DNA from: Photobacterium jeanii | Lineage (GTDB): Bacteria; Pseudomonadota; Gammaproteobacteria; Enterobacterales; Vibrionaceae | Reading direction: 5' to 3' | Length of the DNA stretch: 64,000 bases | Assembly (NCBI RefSeq): GCF_001650345.1 | Contig: NZ_LVHF01000026.1 | Coordinates: 1 to 64,000, forward strand | Part shown: in pieces, positions 19,140-31,006 of the stretch | Position numbering within the stretch: position 1 is the first letter of the stretch | Layout: every line of letters starts with the position of its first letter | Position numbers and translations under genes: made by a program | The notes under the pieces: generated by a model | The model's input: the letters and a program-made list of their open reading frames with translations, nothing else | What the model was told of the DNA's origin: nothing | Database searches by the model: none

Positions 19140-20099
19140 TTAGCAGTAACCGTAGCTCATCAGGCGCTGGTAACGACGCTCAAGAAGAGTATCGCTATCT
19201 AGCGCATCAAGATCTTCTAGCGTTGCTTTAAATTGCGCTTTTAGCGCTGCCGCCATTTTCGCAACGTCACGGTGTGCACCACCTAGCGGCTCTTCGATAA
19301 TGTTATCGATAAGCTCTAGCTCTTTTAGGCGCTCAGCGGTAATACCCATAGCTTCTGCCGCTTGAGAGGCTTTATCTGAATCACGCCACAAGATAGAGGC
19401 ACAACCTTCAGGTGAAATTACCGAGTAAGTCGAGTATTGCAGCATGTTCACGCAATCACCTACACCGATTGCCAATGCACCACCAGAACCACCTTCACCA
19501 ACAACGTTACAGATGATTGGCACTGTCAGACCTGCCATTTCTTTTAGGTTGGTTGCAATCGCTTCAGATTGACCACGCTCTTCCGCACCAACACCTGGGT
19601 ATGCACCTGCCGTATCAATGAAAGTGATGATTGGCATTTTAAAACGCTCAGCCATTTTCATCAGACGTAGTGCTTTACGGTAACCTTCTGGTTTTGGCAT
19701 ACCGAAATTACGCAATACTTTTTCTTTAGTCTCGCGACCTTTCTGGTGACCAATCACCATTACAGGACGACCATCGATACGCGCGATACCACCCACAAGG
19801 GCTTTATCATCAGCAAAAGCACGGTCACCCGCTAGTTCATCAAACTCTTCAAAGATGTGTTCGATGTAGTCGAAGGTGTATGGACGCTGAGGGTGACGCG
19901 CCATTTGGGCAACTTGCCACGCACCAAGATCGCTGAACACTTTCTTAGTCAGCTCTAGGCTTTTCTTTTCAAGTTGTTCAATTTCTTTATCAAGATCAAC
20001 CGACGCTGACTCGTCACGACGAGACACATCACGTAGTGCTTCAATCTTGGCTTCTAGCTCTGCAATTGGTTGTTCAAACTCAAGAAAGTTCAGGCTCAT
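19140..20099 (-). CDS. accA: Acetyl-CoA carboxylase carboxyltransferase subunit alpha
   Basis: 319 residues, the same length as the E. coli protein. With AccD it transfers the carboxyl group from biotin to acetyl-CoA, the first step of fatty acid synthesis. It begins [22 protein letters not shown] and contains the crotonase-like core with [23 protein letters not shown] and [15 protein letters not shown]. The 15 extra open codons upstream lie between dnaE and the ATG and are not needed. It follows dnaE by 47 bases. Confidence 0.97.
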   Translation of the reverse strand: MSLNFLEFEQPIAELEAKIEALRDVSRRDESASVDLDKEIEQLEKKSLELTKKVFSDLGAWQVAQMARHPQRPYTFDYIEHIFEEFDELAGDRAFADDKALVGGIARIDGRPVMVIGHQKGRETKEKVLRNFGMPKPEGYRKALRLMKMAERFKMPIITFIDTAGAYPGVGAEERGQSEAIATNLKEMAGLTVPIICNVVGEGGSGGALAIGVGDCVNMLQYSTYSVISPEGCASILWRDSDKASQAAEAMGITAERLKELELIDNIIEEPLGGAHRDVAKMAAALKAQFKATLEDLDALDSDTLLERRYQRLMSYGYC

Positions 20100-20146
20100 A
20101 CCACTCAAAATCCTTTTGTCAGCAAGCGCTTGGCTCGCCAACATTA

Positions 20147-23100
20147 TTAATTAAACTCAAGCTCGACTTGCTTCTCACCCAGCAGACCCTTGAGTTCAAG
20201 GATAAGCTTATCACTCGGCGTTACCCGCCATTCCGTGCCTAAAGTGAGTTTCACGCGTGCGTTCGAGCGCTGATAATACACATTAACAGGTACAGTACCT
20301 GCTTTGTGTGGCTCCAGCACTTGGCTGAAGCGTGCAAAAAACTGGTCATCAATTTGCCCCTCGCTAATCGAGATGGCAAGACTTCTTAGGTGCTTTTCTC
20401 TGGCTTCTGAGATATCGAGCACTTCTCGCGCCGACATTTTAAGGCCACCATTGAAATCATCAAAGCTGACCTGTCCCGTTACGACCACAATTCGGTCTTT
20501 TTCTATCAGATCCAAATAACGGTCAAGGGCTTCAGAGAACAACATCACTTCCATTCTGCCCGAACGGTCATCCAGCGACATTACACCAATGCGTGTACCG
20601 CGTTTAGTGGTAAAGACCTTAGCCCCGACCACCAATCCAGCCACAGTCGCTACTTTATCACGCCCAGTTGGATTCGCATCTTTTAAACGACAAGTTGTGT
20701 AGTGCTTCAACTCTGAAATGTAAGCATTTATTGGGTGGCCCGTTAAGTAAAGACCGAGCGTTTCACGTTCACCCTCTAGCCATACCGCATCTGGCCATTC
20801 AGGAATATTAGCATACGCATGCTCCACCTCTTCCGGCGCTTCGGTCAGTACCCCAAACATATCGGTTTGACCAAAGGCTTCAGCTTGGTGGTGTTGGCTT
20901 GCCGCTTTGATTGCATCATCAAGACTTGCCATCATCGCAGCTCGGTTTGGACCTAAACGATCCATCGCACCGGATTTGATCAGTTTTTCCAGTACGCGCT
21001 TATTCACTTTCTTGGTGTCGATACGGGCACAGAAATCGAATAAGTCTTTGAAGTGACCACCTTTATTGCGGGCTTCGATAATATTATCGATCGGGCCTTC
21101 ACCCACCCCTTTCACCGCACCGATACCATAAACAACGGCACCGTTATCATCGACGTTAAAGCGGTACAGACCTTTATTCACATCTGGCGGCAGCAGCTTA
21201 AGCTTCATACGTAGACATTCGTCTACTAGCCCGATCACTTTATCGGTGTTATCCATATCGGCGGTCATTACCGCAGCCATGAATTCAGCCGGATAGTGCG
21301 CTTTCAGCCACAAGGTTTGATAAGAAACTAGTGCGTAAGCGGCTGAGTGCGATTTGTTAAAACCATAACCCGCAAATTTTTCTACCAAGTCGAAGATTTT
21401 CATCGCCAACTCACCGTCGACGCCGTTCTTCACCGCACCTTCTTCGAACGTCGCCCGCTGTTTCGCCATCTCTTCCGGCTTTTTCTTACCCATCGCACGA
21501 CGAAGCATGTCCGCTCCACCTAGGGTATAGCCAGACAGAACCTGCGCGATCTGCATTACCTGTTCCTGATACAGGATAATGCCGTAGGTCGGATCCAAGA
21601 TATCTTTGAGCGACTCGTGCTGCCATTGCTGATCAGGATACGAGATATCTTCGCGACCGTGCTTACGGTCGATAAAGTTATCTACCATCCCCGATTGCAG
21701 CGGACCCGGACGGAACAGGGCTACCAATGCGATCATGTCTTCAAAACAGTCGGGTTGCAGACGTTTGATCAGATCTTTCATCCCGCGGGATTCAAGCTGG
21801 AATACCGCCGTCGACTCCGAACGTTGCAACATCGCAAACGACTTAGCATCGTCCATCGGGATTGCAGCTATATTCACAGGGTCTTTACCCTGCGCTTCTA
21901 AACGCGGGTTGATCATCCCCAATGCCCAGTCGATGATGGTGAGGGTACGTAACCCCAAGAAGTCGAACTTAACCAAACCGGCCGTTTCAACATCGTTTTT
22001 ATCAAACTGAGTTACTGGGTTGCCACCTTCCGCATCGCAGTACAGAGGCGCAAAATCGGTGATCGTGGTCGGTGAAATAACAACACCACCAGCGTGTTTA
22101 CCGGCGTTACGGGTCACACCTTCTAGGATGCGACACATATCGATCAGATCTTTAACTTCTTCATCGCCATTATAGGCTTCACCCAACTGCGGCTCGGCAT
22201 CAAAGGCTTTTGCCAGTGTCATCCCCGGCTCTGCCGGCACCAGTTTGGAAATACGGTCCACAAAACCATAAGGGTGCCCTAGTACACGACCCACATCGCG
22301 AATTACTGCTTTGGCCGCCATCGTACCGAAAGTGATGATCTGCGATACCGCATCACGCCCGTACAATTCCGCAACGTGGTCGATAACCAAATCACGCTTA
22401 TCCATACAGAAGTCGATATCGAAATCGGGCATGGAGACACGTTCTGGGTTCAAGAAACGTTCGAATAGCAGGTCAAACTCAAGCGGATCCAAATCGGTGA
22501 TATCAAGAGCGTATGCCACCAATGAACCGGCACCCGAACCACGTCCCGGCCCTACCGGTACATCGTTATCTTTCGACCACTGGATGAATTCCATTACGAT
22601 CAAGAAGTAACCTGGGAAGCCCATTTGGTTGATTACGTCGAGTTCGATTTTCAAACGTTCGTCGTATTCAGGGCGGCGACGCGCACGCTCTTCTTCATCA
22701 GGGAACAAGAACGCCAAACGACGTTCCAGACCTTCTTCTGACTCCTTCACCAAGAAGTCTTCGATGGTCATCTCACCCGTTGGGAAGTTCGGCAGGAAGT
22801 ATTCACCTAAACGTACGGTGACGTTACAACGCTTAGCAATCTCAACGCTGTTTTCCAGTGCTTCAGGAATGTCTGAGAACAACTCACACATTTCTTCTTC
22901 ACTACGCAGGTATTGCTGATCGCTGTACAGTTTAGGGCGGTTAGGATCGGCTATGGTGTAGCCGTCGTGGATACAAACACGGATCTCGTGAGCATCAAAC
23001 TGATCTTGCGTAATAAAACGTACGTCATTGGTCGCCACAACAGGCAGATCGTTTTGCTCAGCCAACTCAACTGCAAAATGAAGATACGCTTCTTCATCAG

Positions 23101-23626
23101 CACGGCCAGTACGCACCAACTCAAGGTAATAATGATCGGTAAAGTGCTGTTGATAAAAGCTTACACAGCGCTCAATCAGCTGCTGATTCCCTTTTAGCAA
23201 GGCTTTACCGACATCACCACTTTTACCACCGGAGAGTAAGATCAAGCCTTGTTTATGCTCAACTAACCACTCTTTGTCGATCACCACATTATGCTGGTAA
23301 TGACCACGCTGATACGCTTTGGAAATCAACATGGTTAAATTCTGGTAGCCGTCGTTATCCGCCGCCAGAATGGTCAGATCAGATAGCTCATCACCCATTT
23401 CCTCTGACTTTACTTTGAAATCAGCACCAATGATCGGCTTCATGCCTGCGCCGTGGGCTGCAAAGTAAAACTTCACCAAACCACACAGGTTAGTGAAATC
23501 TGTCAGTGCCATTGCTGGCATGCCCATCTCGGCTACTTTTTTTACCAACGGCGGGACTTTCGACAAGCCGTCAACCATAGAAAAGTCACTGTGGACACGA
23601 AGATGAATAAAACGAGGTTCTGCCAT
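20147..23626 (-). CDS. dnaE: DNA polymerase III subunit alpha
   Basis: 1159 residues, the replicative polymerase of chromosome synthesis. The N-terminal PHP domain starts [15 protein letters not shown]. The palm includes [16 protein letters not shown] and the catalytic aspartates of MPDFDIDF. It continues through the beta-clamp-binding region (GQTDMFG) to an OB fold and C-terminal tau-binding region. ATG 23626 gives the usual N-terminus [10 protein letters not shown]; 18 open codons upstream are not supported. Flanked by rnhB and accA as in E. coli. Confidence 0.98.
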   Translation of the reverse strand: MAEPRFIHLRVHSDFSMVDGLSKVPPLVKKVAEMGMPAMALTDFTNLCGLVKFYFAAHGAGMKPIIGADFKVKSEEMGDELSDLTILAADNDGYQNLTMLISKAYQRGHYQHNVVIDKEWLVEHKQGLILLSGGKSGDVGKALLKGNQQLIERCVSFYQQHFTDHYYLELVRTGRADEEAYLHFAVELAEQNDLPVVATNDVRFITQDQFDAHEIRVCIHDGYTIADPNRPKLYSDQQYLRSEEEMCELFSDIPEALENSVEIAKRCNVTVRLGEYFLPNFPTGEMTIEDFLVKESEEGLERRLAFLFPDEEERARRRPEYDERLKIELDVINQMGFPGYFLIVMEFIQWSKDNDVPVGPGRGSGAGSLVAYALDITDLDPLEFDLLFERFLNPERVSMPDFDIDFCMDKRDLVIDHVAELYGRDAVSQIITFGTMAAKAVIRDVGRVLGHPYGFVDRISKLVPAEPGMTLAKAFDAEPQLGEAYNGDEEVKDLIDMCRILEGVTRNAGKHAGGVVISPTTITDFAPLYCDAEGGNPVTQFDKNDVETAGLVKFDFLGLRTLTIIDWALGMINPRLEAQGKDPVNIAAIPMDDAKSFAMLQRSESTAVFQLESRGMKDLIKRLQPDCFEDMIALVALFRPGPLQSGMVDNFIDRKHGREDISYPDQQWQHESLKDILDPTYGIILYQEQVMQIAQVLSGYTLGGADMLRRAMGKKKPEEMAKQRATFEEGAVKNGVDGELAMKIFDLVEKFAGYGFNKSHSAAYALVSYQTLWLKAHYPAEFMAAVMTADMDNTDKVIGLVDECLRMKLKLLPPDVNKGLYRFNVDDNGAVVYGIGAVKGVGEGPIDNIIEARNKGGHFKDLFDFCARIDTKKVNKRVLEKLIKSGAMDRLGPNRAAMMASLDDAIKAASQHHQAEAFGQTDMFGVLTEAPEEVEHAYANIPEWPDAVWLEGERETLGLYLTGHPINAYISELKHYTTCRLKDANPTGRDKVATVAGLVVGAKVFTTKRGTRIGVMSLDDRSGRMEVMLFSEALDRYLDLIEKDRIVVVTGQVSFDDFNGGLKMSAREVLDISEAREKHLRSLAISISEGQIDDQFFARFSQVLEPHKAGTVPVNVYYQRSNARVKLTLGTEWRVTPSDKLILELKGLLGEKQVELEFN

Positions 23627-23664
23627 GACAACCAGATAATAGATAGGTAATTGCGTGAAGGGTA

Positions 23665-23705
23665 TTGTGCCAGAAAACACCGCGAGGGGCGCGTTTCTGG
23701 CACAA
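23665..23705. repeat. Large imperfect hairpin between rnhB and dnaE
   Basis: TTGTGCCAGAAA (23665-23676) and TTTCTGGCACAA (23694-23705) form a 12-bp perfect stem. The enclosed 17 bases contain a further CGCG/CGCG pairing. No clear U-run follows on either strand, so it is a weak terminator at best; it may instead stabilise or process the rnhB-dnaE transcript. Confidence 0.5.
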
Positions 23706-23741
23706 AAATTTATGGGTGAAATCAGTCTGCAGACAGAATGA

Positions 23742-24344
23742 TTATTCGATACCCAAAATACGTTTTACAGGTTTAAAACTCTTACGGTATTGGTCAATAA
23801 CACCGTGCTCAGCCAAGGCTTCAAAGTGTGCCTTGGTTGGGTAACCTTTGTGTTTGGCAAAGCCGTACTGCGGATACTGAGCGTCTAGCTCTTCCATCTC
23901 ACGGTCACGGGTCACTTTAGCCAAAATCGACGCCGCACTGATCTCTGCAACCCGCAAATCGCCTTTAACGACCGCTTGTGCTGCCATTGGCAATTGTGGA
24001 ATTTTATTACCATCAACCAATACAAAATCAGGTTGGGTATCAAGCCCAGCAACAGCACGCTGCATTGCAACCATAGTGGCTTGCAAAATATTGAGCTCAT
24101 CGATTTCTTCAGGCTCACAACGACCTAACGACCACGACAATGCCTTCTCTTTGATCTCATCAAACAAAAGGTTACGCTTTTTCTCGGTCAGTTTTTTCGA
24201 GTCGGTCAGACCTTCAATTGGGTTATTCGGGTCTAAAATCACGGCAGCAGTCACTACTGCGCCAACTAAAGGACCACGACCCACTTCATCGACCCCTGCA
24301 ATGCAATTGGCTTGCGGGTATTCGAATGGTTCAAATTCTTTCAT
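23742..24344 (-). CDS. rnhB: Ribonuclease HII
   Basis: 200 residues. It removes ribonucleotides from RNA-DNA hybrids. The catalytic DEG motif is in [17 protein letters not shown], with SKKLTEKKR and the conserved lysine/aspartate stretch [18 protein letters not shown]. It lies 8 bases after lpxB and before dnaE, matching the conserved lpxB-rnhB-dnaE order. Confidence 0.97.
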   Translation of the reverse strand: MKEFEPFEYPQANCIAGVDEVGRGPLVGAVVTAAVILDPNNPIEGLTDSKKLTEKKRNLLFDEIKEKALSWSLGRCEPEEIDELNILQATMVAMQRAVAGLDTQPDFVLVDGNKIPQLPMAAQAVVKGDLRVAEISAASILAKVTRDREMEELDAQYPQYGFAKHKGYPTKAHFEALAEHGVIDQYRKSFKPVKRILGIE

Positions 24345-24352
24345 TGTTCTAA

Positions 24353-25519
24353 CTACAACTTGTGGGATTCTGCTGGTACGTCACGGTTGATCAATTTAAG
24401 TACCGCTTCTGCCGCTTTAACGTCTGCATTACAACGGATTTGCTGATGGAGCTGATGGAACTCAGCCAGCAACTCACTGTTATCTGCACTCAAGTAATGA
24501 TTAACCTGCGCGGCCAATTTTTCTGGGGTACAGTTTTCTTGCAGCAGCTCCGGCACCAGCTCTTTATTCGCCAGAATGTTCGGTAACGACACGTACTTGG
24601 TTTTCAGCATTCGCCGTGCAATCCAAGCGGTTAGCGGTTTAACGATATAACCGACGACCATTGGGCGCTTCACGAGCATGCACTCTAGCGATACTGTTCC
24701 CGAGGCCAATAACACCGCATCGGACGCAATCATTACGTTACGTGCGGTATCGTCCACCAGCACAAAATCAAGCTCAGGCGCAGTTTGTTGCCACGCTTGC
24801 TCAAACTGTTGACGACGCTTGTCGTTCACCAAGGCAACCACAAAACCCAAGTCGGGATGTTCTGCTTTCAAACGGCGACAAGTTTCAATAAACGGTGCCG
24901 CAATCATGCTCATCTCACCGCCACGGCTACCCGGTAACACGGCTAGCCAACGCTTACCGGGGTCTAAGCCCAGCAATTCACGCGCGGCAGCTTTGTCGGT
25001 CAGCAACGGAATGGCATCCGCCATCGTGTGGCCAACAAACTCGCAAGGAACATTAAATTTATCGTAAAACGCTTTCTCGAACGGTAAGAATGCCAGTACC
25101 AAGTTGGTCGCAGCTTCAATTTTAAAGATCCGCTTTTGGCGCCATGCCCATACCGATGGACTCACGTAGTGCACCGTTTTAATGCCGCTGTCTTTCAAAT
25201 CACGCTCAAGACGTAAGTTGAAATCAGGCGCATCGATGCCCACGAATACATCCGGTGGATTATCAGTGAAATACTTCACCAACTCGGCTTTTATCTTGAA
25301 AAGCCGAGGCAGACGCCCAAACACTTCCACAATCCCCATTACGGCCAGCTCTTCCATATCGAACAAGGCTTCACAGCCTGCTTCGATCATACGAGGGCCA
25401 GCCACGCCAACAAATTCAGCGTCTGGGTATTGGGCTTTGATTGCTTGGATAAAACCGGCACCTAAAATATCGCCGGAGATTTCTCCGGCGACGATACCTA
25501 TTCGAAGAGGTTTAGTCAT
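24353..25519 (-). CDS. lpxB: Lipid-A-disaccharide synthase
   Basis: 388 residues, GT19 family. It condenses UDP-2,3-diacylglucosamine with lipid X to give the lipid A disaccharide on the inner face of the inner membrane. The start [21 protein letters not shown] and the motifs [23 protein letters not shown] and LPGSRGGEM are typical. Its ATG overlaps the lpxA stop by one base (TAATG). Confidence 0.97.
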   Translation of the reverse strand: MTKPLRIGIVAGEISGDILGAGFIQAIKAQYPDAEFVGVAGPRMIEAGCEALFDMEELAVMGIVEVFGRLPRLFKIKAELVKYFTDNPPDVFVGIDAPDFNLRLERDLKDSGIKTVHYVSPSVWAWRQKRIFKIEAATNLVLAFLPFEKAFYDKFNVPCEFVGHTMADAIPLLTDKAAARELLGLDPGKRWLAVLPGSRGGEMSMIAAPFIETCRRLKAEHPDLGFVVALVNDKRRQQFEQAWQQTAPELDFVLVDDTARNVMIASDAVLLASGTVSLECMLVKRPMVVGYIVKPLTAWIARRMLKTKYVSLPNILANKELVPELLQENCTPEKLAAQVNHYLSADNSELLAEFHQLHQQIRCNADVKAAEAVLKLINRDVPAESHKL

Positions 25520-26307
25520 TAACGAATAATACCGCGAGTCGAGTTTTCAAACAGTTTGACGAACAGGCCAATCGATGGGAACTCTTGTGCCATCTCTTCT
25601 AACACTGGCTTCACTTCAGCCAATGTTTTACCTGAACGGTAAATTTCTTTGTAAGCACGACGAATCGCATGTAGCTCAGGCTTTTCAAAGCCACGACGCT
25701 TCAGACCTTCAATATTAATACCGAATGGTTTTGCGTGGTTACCTTGTGCCATCACAAATGGAGGGACGTCTTGCACCACAATCGAGCCACCGCCAATGAA
25801 GCTGTGTGCGCCAACAGTACAGAACTGGTGAACAGGTGATAGCGCTGACACGATAGCGTAGTCTTCAACCGTTACGTGACCCGCAAGCGTCGCGTTGTTA
25901 CCCATGATGATGTTGTCACCCACGACACAGTCGTGAGCAATGTGAACATTCACACAGAACAGGTTGTCGCTACCTACCGTGGTCACGCCTTTATCTTGAA
26001 CCGTACCGCGGTGCATTTGCACGCTTTCACGGATCACGTTGCGATCACCGACCACTAGACGCGTTGCTTCACCGTTGTATTTTTTATCCTGACACTCTTC
26101 ACCAATAATGGCGAATGGGAAAATTCGGTTGTCCTGACCAATGACCGTTGGGCCTTTGATCACAACATGCGACATCACTTCTGTGCCGTCACCGATCTCG
26201 ACATCCTTACCGATATACGTAAATGGACCAACAGTTACGTTAGCGCCGATCTTTACCCCTTCTTCAATCACTGCTGAAGGGTGGATTTGTGCCGTTTCGT
26301 GGATCAT
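25519..26307 (-). CDS. lpxA: UDP-N-acetylglucosamine O-acyltransferase
   Basis: 262 residues with left-handed beta-helix hexapeptide repeats and the catalytic His in VHIAHDC. It adds the first acyl chain in lipid A synthesis from acyl-ACP. The start [17 protein letters not shown] is standard. The seven open codons further upstream lie inside fabZ. Its ATG shares one base with the fabZ stop. Confidence 0.97.
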   Translation of the reverse strand: MIHETAQIHPSAVIEEGVKIGANVTVGPFTYIGKDVEIGDGTEVMSHVVIKGPTVIGQDNRIFPFAIIGEECQDKKYNGEATRLVVGDRNVIRESVQMHRGTVQDKGVTTVGSDNLFCVNVHIAHDCVVGDNIIMGNNATLAGHVTVEDYAIVSALSPVHQFCTVGAHSFIGGGSIVVQDVPPFVMAQGNHAKPFGINIEGLKRRGFEKPELHAIRRAYKEIYRSGKTLAEVKPVLEEMAQEFPSIGLFVKLFENSTRGIIR

Positions 26308-26759
26308 TAAAATTCTCGTCTTGCGCATTTAAGCTCAGCAGAGCAAACAACTTCGTCATCAACTTTTGCTACACCGTTAAACATAGCAATACCACGACGC
26401 TCTTTTAGGAATTCCACTTCAATCACAAGTTGATCGCCAGGACCAACAGGCTTACGGAACTTCGCTTTATCAATACTAGCAAAGTAGTAAAGTTCGTTCT
26501 CAGCTGGAGCACCAAAGGTTTTAAACGCCAGTAGACCCGTTGCTTGCGCCATCGCTTCAAGGATCATTACACCAGGGAATACAGGCATCTTAGGGAAGTG
26601 ACCTGTAAATTGTGGTTCGTTCACTGATACGTTTTTGATCGCCGTTAGTGTCTTACCTTCATCGTAATTCGTTACGCGATCGATCATTAGGAACGGGTAA
26701 CGGTGTGGAAGAAGCTCTTGGATCTCAGTGATATTTAACGTTTTGTTCTCGCAAGTCAA
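26307..26759 (-). CDS. fabZ: 3-hydroxyacyl-[acyl-carrier-protein] dehydratase FabZ
   Basis: 150 residues, hot-dog fold. It dehydrates 3-hydroxyacyl-ACP in fatty acid elongation. [14 protein letters not shown] and the active-site helix [20 protein letters not shown] carry the catalytic His and Glu. The start is TTG at 26759, nine bases after AGGA; no ATG stands near the conserved N-terminus [15 protein letters not shown]. It sits between lpxD and lpxA, linking membrane lipid and lipid A supply. Confidence 0.95.
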   Translation of the reverse strand: MTCENKTLNITEIQELLPHRYPFLMIDRVTNYDEGKTLTAIKNVSVNEPQFTGHFPKMPVFPGVMILEAMAQATGLLAFKTFGAPAENELYYFASIDKAKFRKPVGPGDQLVIEVEFLKERRGIAMFNGVAKVDDEVVCSAELKCARREF

Positions 26760-26851
26760 AACTTGAATTCCTGTCAGTAAGTGAAACGCACAATAACCGC
26801 GGATAAGCCAACCTGCATTGGCAGCGGTTATTCAGAGCGCCCACGAAGCCC

Positions 26852-27877
26852 TTAGGCTTCGTCGTCTAATTTTTTCTCAACAGCACGCAGACGCTTGTTC
26901 ATCTCGTCGATTTTCATAACGCGCGCTGCCGTTTTACGCCATTCTTTGTTTGGCTGTACCGGAATACCCGAAGAGTAGAAACCCGGTTCTGTGATTGGAC
27001 GCATTACCATCGCCATACCAGCAACAGTCACGCCATCACAAATTTCCATGTGGCCGTTGAACACACTCGCACCACCGATGAAACAATGCTTACCAACTTT
27101 CAGGCTACCCGCCATTACAGTCGCGCCAGCAATCGCTGTATTTTCACCGATTGATACGTTGTGAGCAATCTGACACTGGTTATCGATAATAGCACCGTCA
27201 TGAATGATGGTGTCATCCAATGCACCACGGTCAATTGTGGTACAAGCACCAATTTCAACACGGTTACCGATACGAACAGATCCGAGTTGTGGGATCTTCA
27301 CCCAGTTACCACGGTCATTCGCGTAGCCAAAACCGTCGGAACCCAGTACCGCACCCGATTGTACTAAACAATCTGTGCCCAATGTCACGCGGTGGTAAAC
27401 AGTAACGTTTGCCCACAGCTTTGAGTTCGCACCAATCTGTGCTTCTTTGCCGATGAAACAACCCGCACCGATTTGTACGTTATCACCTAGCTTCACGCCA
27501 GATTCGATCACAGCGTTGTGACCCACGACCACACCTTCGCCAAGCTCAACGTCATCGGCAATCTGTGCTGATGACGCAATCTCAGTCGCGGCTTTTGGCG
27601 TAGTATCTAGAAGTTGTGCGGTAAGCGCGTAACCCAAGTATGGGTTTGCCATCACCAGCGCGTTACCTTCAAAATATGGCAGATCCGCTTCGGTCAACAT
27701 CACCGCAGCGGCTTTACAATCAGCTAACTGCTTACGGTACTTACTGTTTGAAATAAATGTAATCTGACCTTCACCAGCTTGCTCAGTGCCCGCAATAGAG
27801 TGAATTTCGACAGCGCCATCACCATGCAGCTCTGCACCTAATTTTTCTGCTAATTCAGCAAGGGTAATTACAGTCAT
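26852..27877 (-). CDS. lpxD: UDP-3-O-(3-hydroxyacyl)glucosamine N-acyltransferase
   Basis: 341 residues. It adds the N-linked acyl chain in the third step of lipid A synthesis. A short N-terminal uridine-binding domain is followed by a long run of hexapeptide repeats with the catalytic His in CQIAHNV. The C-terminal helix is rich in charged residues ([13 protein letters not shown]). It follows skp and precedes fabZ, with about 90 bases to the latter. Confidence 0.96.
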   Translation of the reverse strand: MTVITLAELAEKLGAELHGDGAVEIHSIAGTEQAGEGQITFISNSKYRKQLADCKAAAVMLTEADLPYFEGNALVMANPYLGYALTAQLLDTTPKAATEIASSAQIADDVELGEGVVVGHNAVIESGVKLGDNVQIGAGCFIGKEAQIGANSKLWANVTVYHRVTLGTDCLVQSGAVLGSDGFGYANDRGNWVKIPQLGSVRIGNRVEIGACTTIDRGALDDTIIHDGAIIDNQCQIAHNVSIGENTAIAGATVMAGSLKVGKHCFIGGASVFNGHMEICDGVTVAGMAMVMRPITEPGFYSSGIPVQPNKEWRKTAARVMKIDEMNKRLRAVEKKLDDEA

Positions 27878-27968
27878 TGGGTACCTTATTATATTAGTTT
27901 AACGTCACAGGTTACTGTTCGCTTTATCAGTGATACATCGCCAATACCAAATAGAGTAAAAGACGACA

Positions 27969-27999
27969 AAGCTGCCATACGCAGAGCGCATAGCAGCTT
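27969..27999 (-). terminator. Hairpin after skp, possible attenuator
   Basis: Arms 27969-27981 and 27987-27999 (AAGCTGC core) pair over 13 bp with two wobble pairs on the minus strand, followed by TTTGTCGTCTTTT. It may lower read-through from skp into lpxD. Confidence 0.5.
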
Positions 28000-28024
28000 A
28001 GATAAACCGTGACGCTTTAATCGG

Positions 28025-28534
28025 TTATTTTACAGCAGAGATAACCTTGCTCGATAGGTCATCTTTTGGATTTGCGTAAAGAACAGCTTGAGCATCAACA
28101 ACGATGTCGTAACCTTCTTTCTTCGCTACATCCTGAATTGCTGTACGAAGTTTCATCACTAGTTTTTGCTCTTCTTCAGCACCACGACGACGCTGATCTT
28201 CTTGAAGCGCTTTTGCTTTCAGTTTGTAATCTGAATCTAGTGAAGCCAATTCACGTTGGATCTTAGTGCGGTCAGCATCGCTTAGTAGCTCGCCATCACG
28301 CTTTGCTTTATCCACTTTTGCTTTCATGCGGCTTTCGATACCACGAAGCTCATCGATACGGTCTTTGAATTCACTGCGCAACTTTTCGGTCACATTATAA
28401 CGTTTCGCCAACTGTTGCATAGCCTGACCAGTTGCCACGTAACCTACTTTTTGCGCCGCTTCTGCTGCGTGAGCGTACATAGACGACGATAGAATTACTA
28501 GGCTAAGGCCTGCAGCTTTCATCCATTGTTTCAA
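28025..28534 (-). CDS. skp: Periplasmic chaperone Skp/OmpH
   Basis: A 169-residue precursor of the trimeric chaperone that escorts unfolded outer-membrane proteins to BamA. A signal peptide (MKQWMKAAGLSLVILSSSMYAHA) precedes a helical, charged, coiled-coil body and a C-terminal beta segment (YDIVVDAQAVLY). A TTG at 28534, seven bases after GAGGAG, is the best start; ATG 28522 lies 16 bases away and would shorten the signal. The gene directly follows bamA, as in E. coli. Confidence 0.93.
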   Translation of the reverse strand: MKQWMKAAGLSLVILSSSMYAHAAEAAQKVGYVATGQAMQQLAKRYNVTEKLRSEFKDRIDELRGIESRMKAKVDKAKRDGELLSDADRTKIQRELASLDSDYKLKAKALQEDQRRRGAEEEQKLVMKLRTAIQDVAKKEGYDIVVDAQAVLYANPKDDLSSKVISAVK

Positions 28535-28553
28535 AAGAGTTCTCCTCAAAAAT

Positions 28554-30971
28554 TTAGAATGTCTGTCCGATGGTGAAGGTGAAGAATTCTTCCTGGTCAC
28601 CGTCGTATTTCTTAATTGGTTTCGCAATCGAGAATACCAATGGCCCCATTGGAGACATCCATTGAAGCGCGGCACCGTATGACGCACGAATTAACGATGG
28701 ATCGGAGTAGTCATATAGATACTTACCATCGATATCTTTTAGATCGTACTCGGTATCCCATACCGAACCAGCGTCAACAAAGAGGCTAGTACGGATTTGG
28801 TTTTTAAATTCTTCCGATGCAAATGGGGTTGGAACAATCAGCTCCAAACTTGCCAACGCAATGGCATTACCACCCGCTGCATCTTTGGTACCCGTTGCAC
28901 AGTTGTTGTTACCAGATGGGCCACCACCTGAACAACCTTCAACGTACACCGCTTTCGGACCTACAGTATTAGAGCGGAAGCCTCGCAAGGTACTAAAGCC
29001 ACCCGCGTAGAAATTTTCATAAAACGGCATTAAATGATCGCTACCGTTGTCAGTTTGACCATAACCGTTGCCGTAACCCAACTTACCACGTAGTAATACG
29101 GTGAAGTCGTGGCCTTCGTTCAATGGAATGTACTGACGCACATCGTATTGAACCTTAAAGTATTGCGCATCCGAGCCCGGAATCGTCATTCGGTATGACG
29201 CACGTTGGTGGTTACCAGCCGTTGGGAAGTAACCTCGGTTAAGGTTGTTACGCGACCAAGATACCGACCAGTCAAAGTCATCCAACTCGATAATATTCTC
29301 ACCGCGGTCAAAACCGTGGATCGCTTTGAATTTCTCGATTTGGTAGTACTCACGAGTATTAGAGATCTTGTTATGATCGTAACCAACACCGAATTCAAAG
29401 AAGTTTAGCTCATCGAACGGGAAACCCCATGTCAGACTCGCACCGTAACTTTGGTTGGTGTAGTCCGAGATGTTCGCATTGGATGCTTCAAACTCGTTGT
29501 AGTAAATCTTACCACCCAAGCTAATACCATCGAGTGTGAAGTACGGATCACGGTAATCCAAGCTCACGTTCTTCTGGTATTTGTTGGTCATGGCATTAAT
29601 ACCAAAACGGGTACCTGTCCCCAAGAAGTTATCTTGCTGTAGACCTGCTTGGAAGCTGATACCTGATTCAGTACCGTAGCCAATACCAAAGTTAACGCTA
29701 CCTGCGTTCGCTTCTTTTACGGTATACGATACATCGACTTGGTCATCAGAGCCTGGGACACGCGTAGTTTGTACATCGACGGTTTCAAAGAAACCCGTAC
29801 GGCTCAAACGCTCTTTACCACGCTCAACCGATTTCGAGTTCAACCAGCTACCTTCCATCTGGCGCATTTCACGACGCAAGACTTCGTCTTTGGTTGTGGT
29901 GTTGCCGTTAAAGGTAATATTACGGACGTAAACACGCTTACCAGTCTCAACGTTCACAATCAAAGAGACTTGATTATTGTCGTCGTCAAAATCAGGAATG
30001 GTGTTTACTTGCGGGTACGCATAACCAGATTCGCCAAGCTTACGCTTGATCGCTTCTTCCAGTGCCGTGACTTGCGCGCCGTTGTAGATATCGCCGTCTT
30101 TGAATGTGATCAGGTTTTTCATTTCTTCCTGACGACCAGCAACATCACCACGGAACTTCACGCCACTCACTGTGTATTGATCGCCTTCGTCGATTTTAAG
30201 GGTGATGTATACCCCTTTCTTATCAGGCGAGATCGATACTTGCGTCGATTCCAGTTTGTATTTTAGGTAACCGTTATTGAGGTACTGCGAGCGCAAGACT
30301 TCCATATCACCAGCCAGTACCTGCTTCTGGTACTTTTCATTGGCAAGGAAGTTCCACCATGGCACGTTCGCCTTAAGGTTGAATTTGCCGCGCAGCTCAT
30401 CATCAGTAAATACGTTATTACCGATGAAGTTAATTTGTTTAATGGTAGCCGAGACGCCTTCGGTGAAGACAAACTTCAAGTCAGCACGGTTACGTGGCAA
30501 TGGGGTCACCACTGCGTGTACCGTGGCGTTGTATTTACCAACGCTGTAGTAGAAGTCCTCAAGCCCTTTTTCAATCTTGCTTAATGTGGTGCGATCAAGC
30601 GCTTCACCAACCTGAATGTTAGAAGCATTCAAGTTTTCTTTTAGCTGCTCTTCTTTGATCGCTTTGTTGCCTGAGAATGAGATGTTAGCAATGGTTGGAC
30701 GCTCCAACACTTTCACTAACAGCGCGTCATTATCACGATAGACTTTGATATCTTCAAAGTTACCAGAAGCAAATAGCGCCTGAATCACATCCGCGATATC
30801 TCGGTCATCAACCTTATCGCCAACGCGTACTGGCATCTTCAAAAGTGCCGCACCTAAGGTCACACGCTGAAGACCTTCAAAACGAATGTCATCGACCACA
30901 AATTGTTCAGCACTTTGCGCAACACTACTACTCAGGAGTAGTGATGCGACCAACAGTTTTTTCATCGCCAT
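28554..30971 (-). CDS. bamA: Outer membrane protein assembly factor BamA
   Basis: About 805 residues. The core of the BAM complex that folds beta-barrel proteins into the outer membrane. The signal peptide ends near SVAQSA-E. Five POTRA domains span about 25-425, and a 16-strand barrel carries the conserved LRGFRSNTVGP loop. It ends in F with an aromatic beta-signal (FTFTIGQTF). ATG 30971 (MAMKK) and ATG 30965 (MKK) are both possible. It lies between rseP and skp. Confidence 0.97.
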   Translation of the reverse strand: MAMKKLLVASLLLSSSVAQSAEQFVVDDIRFEGLQRVTLGAALLKMPVRVGDKVDDRDIADVIQALFASGNFEDIKVYRDNDALLVKVLERPTIANISFSGNKAIKEEQLKENLNASNIQVGEALDRTTLSKIEKGLEDFYYSVGKYNATVHAVVTPLPRNRADLKFVFTEGVSATIKQINFIGNNVFTDDELRGKFNLKANVPWWNFLANEKYQKQVLAGDMEVLRSQYLNNGYLKYKLESTQVSISPDKKGVYITLKIDEGDQYTVSGVKFRGDVAGRQEEMKNLITFKDGDIYNGAQVTALEEAIKRKLGESGYAYPQVNTIPDFDDDNNQVSLIVNVETGKRVYVRNITFNGNTTTKDEVLRREMRQMEGSWLNSKSVERGKERLSRTGFFETVDVQTTRVPGSDDQVDVSYTVKEANAGSVNFGIGYGTESGISFQAGLQQDNFLGTGTRFGINAMTNKYQKNVSLDYRDPYFTLDGISLGGKIYYNEFEASNANISDYTNQSYGASLTWGFPFDELNFFEFGVGYDHNKISNTREYYQIEKFKAIHGFDRGENIIELDDFDWSVSWSRNNLNRGYFPTAGNHQRASYRMTIPGSDAQYFKVQYDVRQYIPLNEGHDFTVLLRGKLGYGNGYGQTDNGSDHLMPFYENFYAGGFSTLRGFRSNTVGPKAVYVEGCSGGGPSGNNNCATGTKDAAGGNAIALASLELIVPTPFASEEFKNQIRTSLFVDAGSVWDTEYDLKDIDGKYLYDYSDPSLIRASYGAALQWMSPMGPLVFSIAKPIKKYDGDQEEFFTFTIGQTF

Positions 30972-31006
30972 TACTGTTCTGATTATTCCTTGCAAAAACG
31001 CATTTA

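Noticed and set aside
28535-28687. 51-codon N-terminal extension of Skp
   Set aside because: It overlaps the end of bamA and would bury the signal peptide. The TTG at 28534 has a good ribosome site.
29739-30266. 175-codon open frame antisense to bamA
   Set aside because: It mirrors the codon use of bamA, has no ribosome site and no recognisable protein features. The same holds for the antisense frames at 55297-55951, 61543-62131 and 41831-42175.
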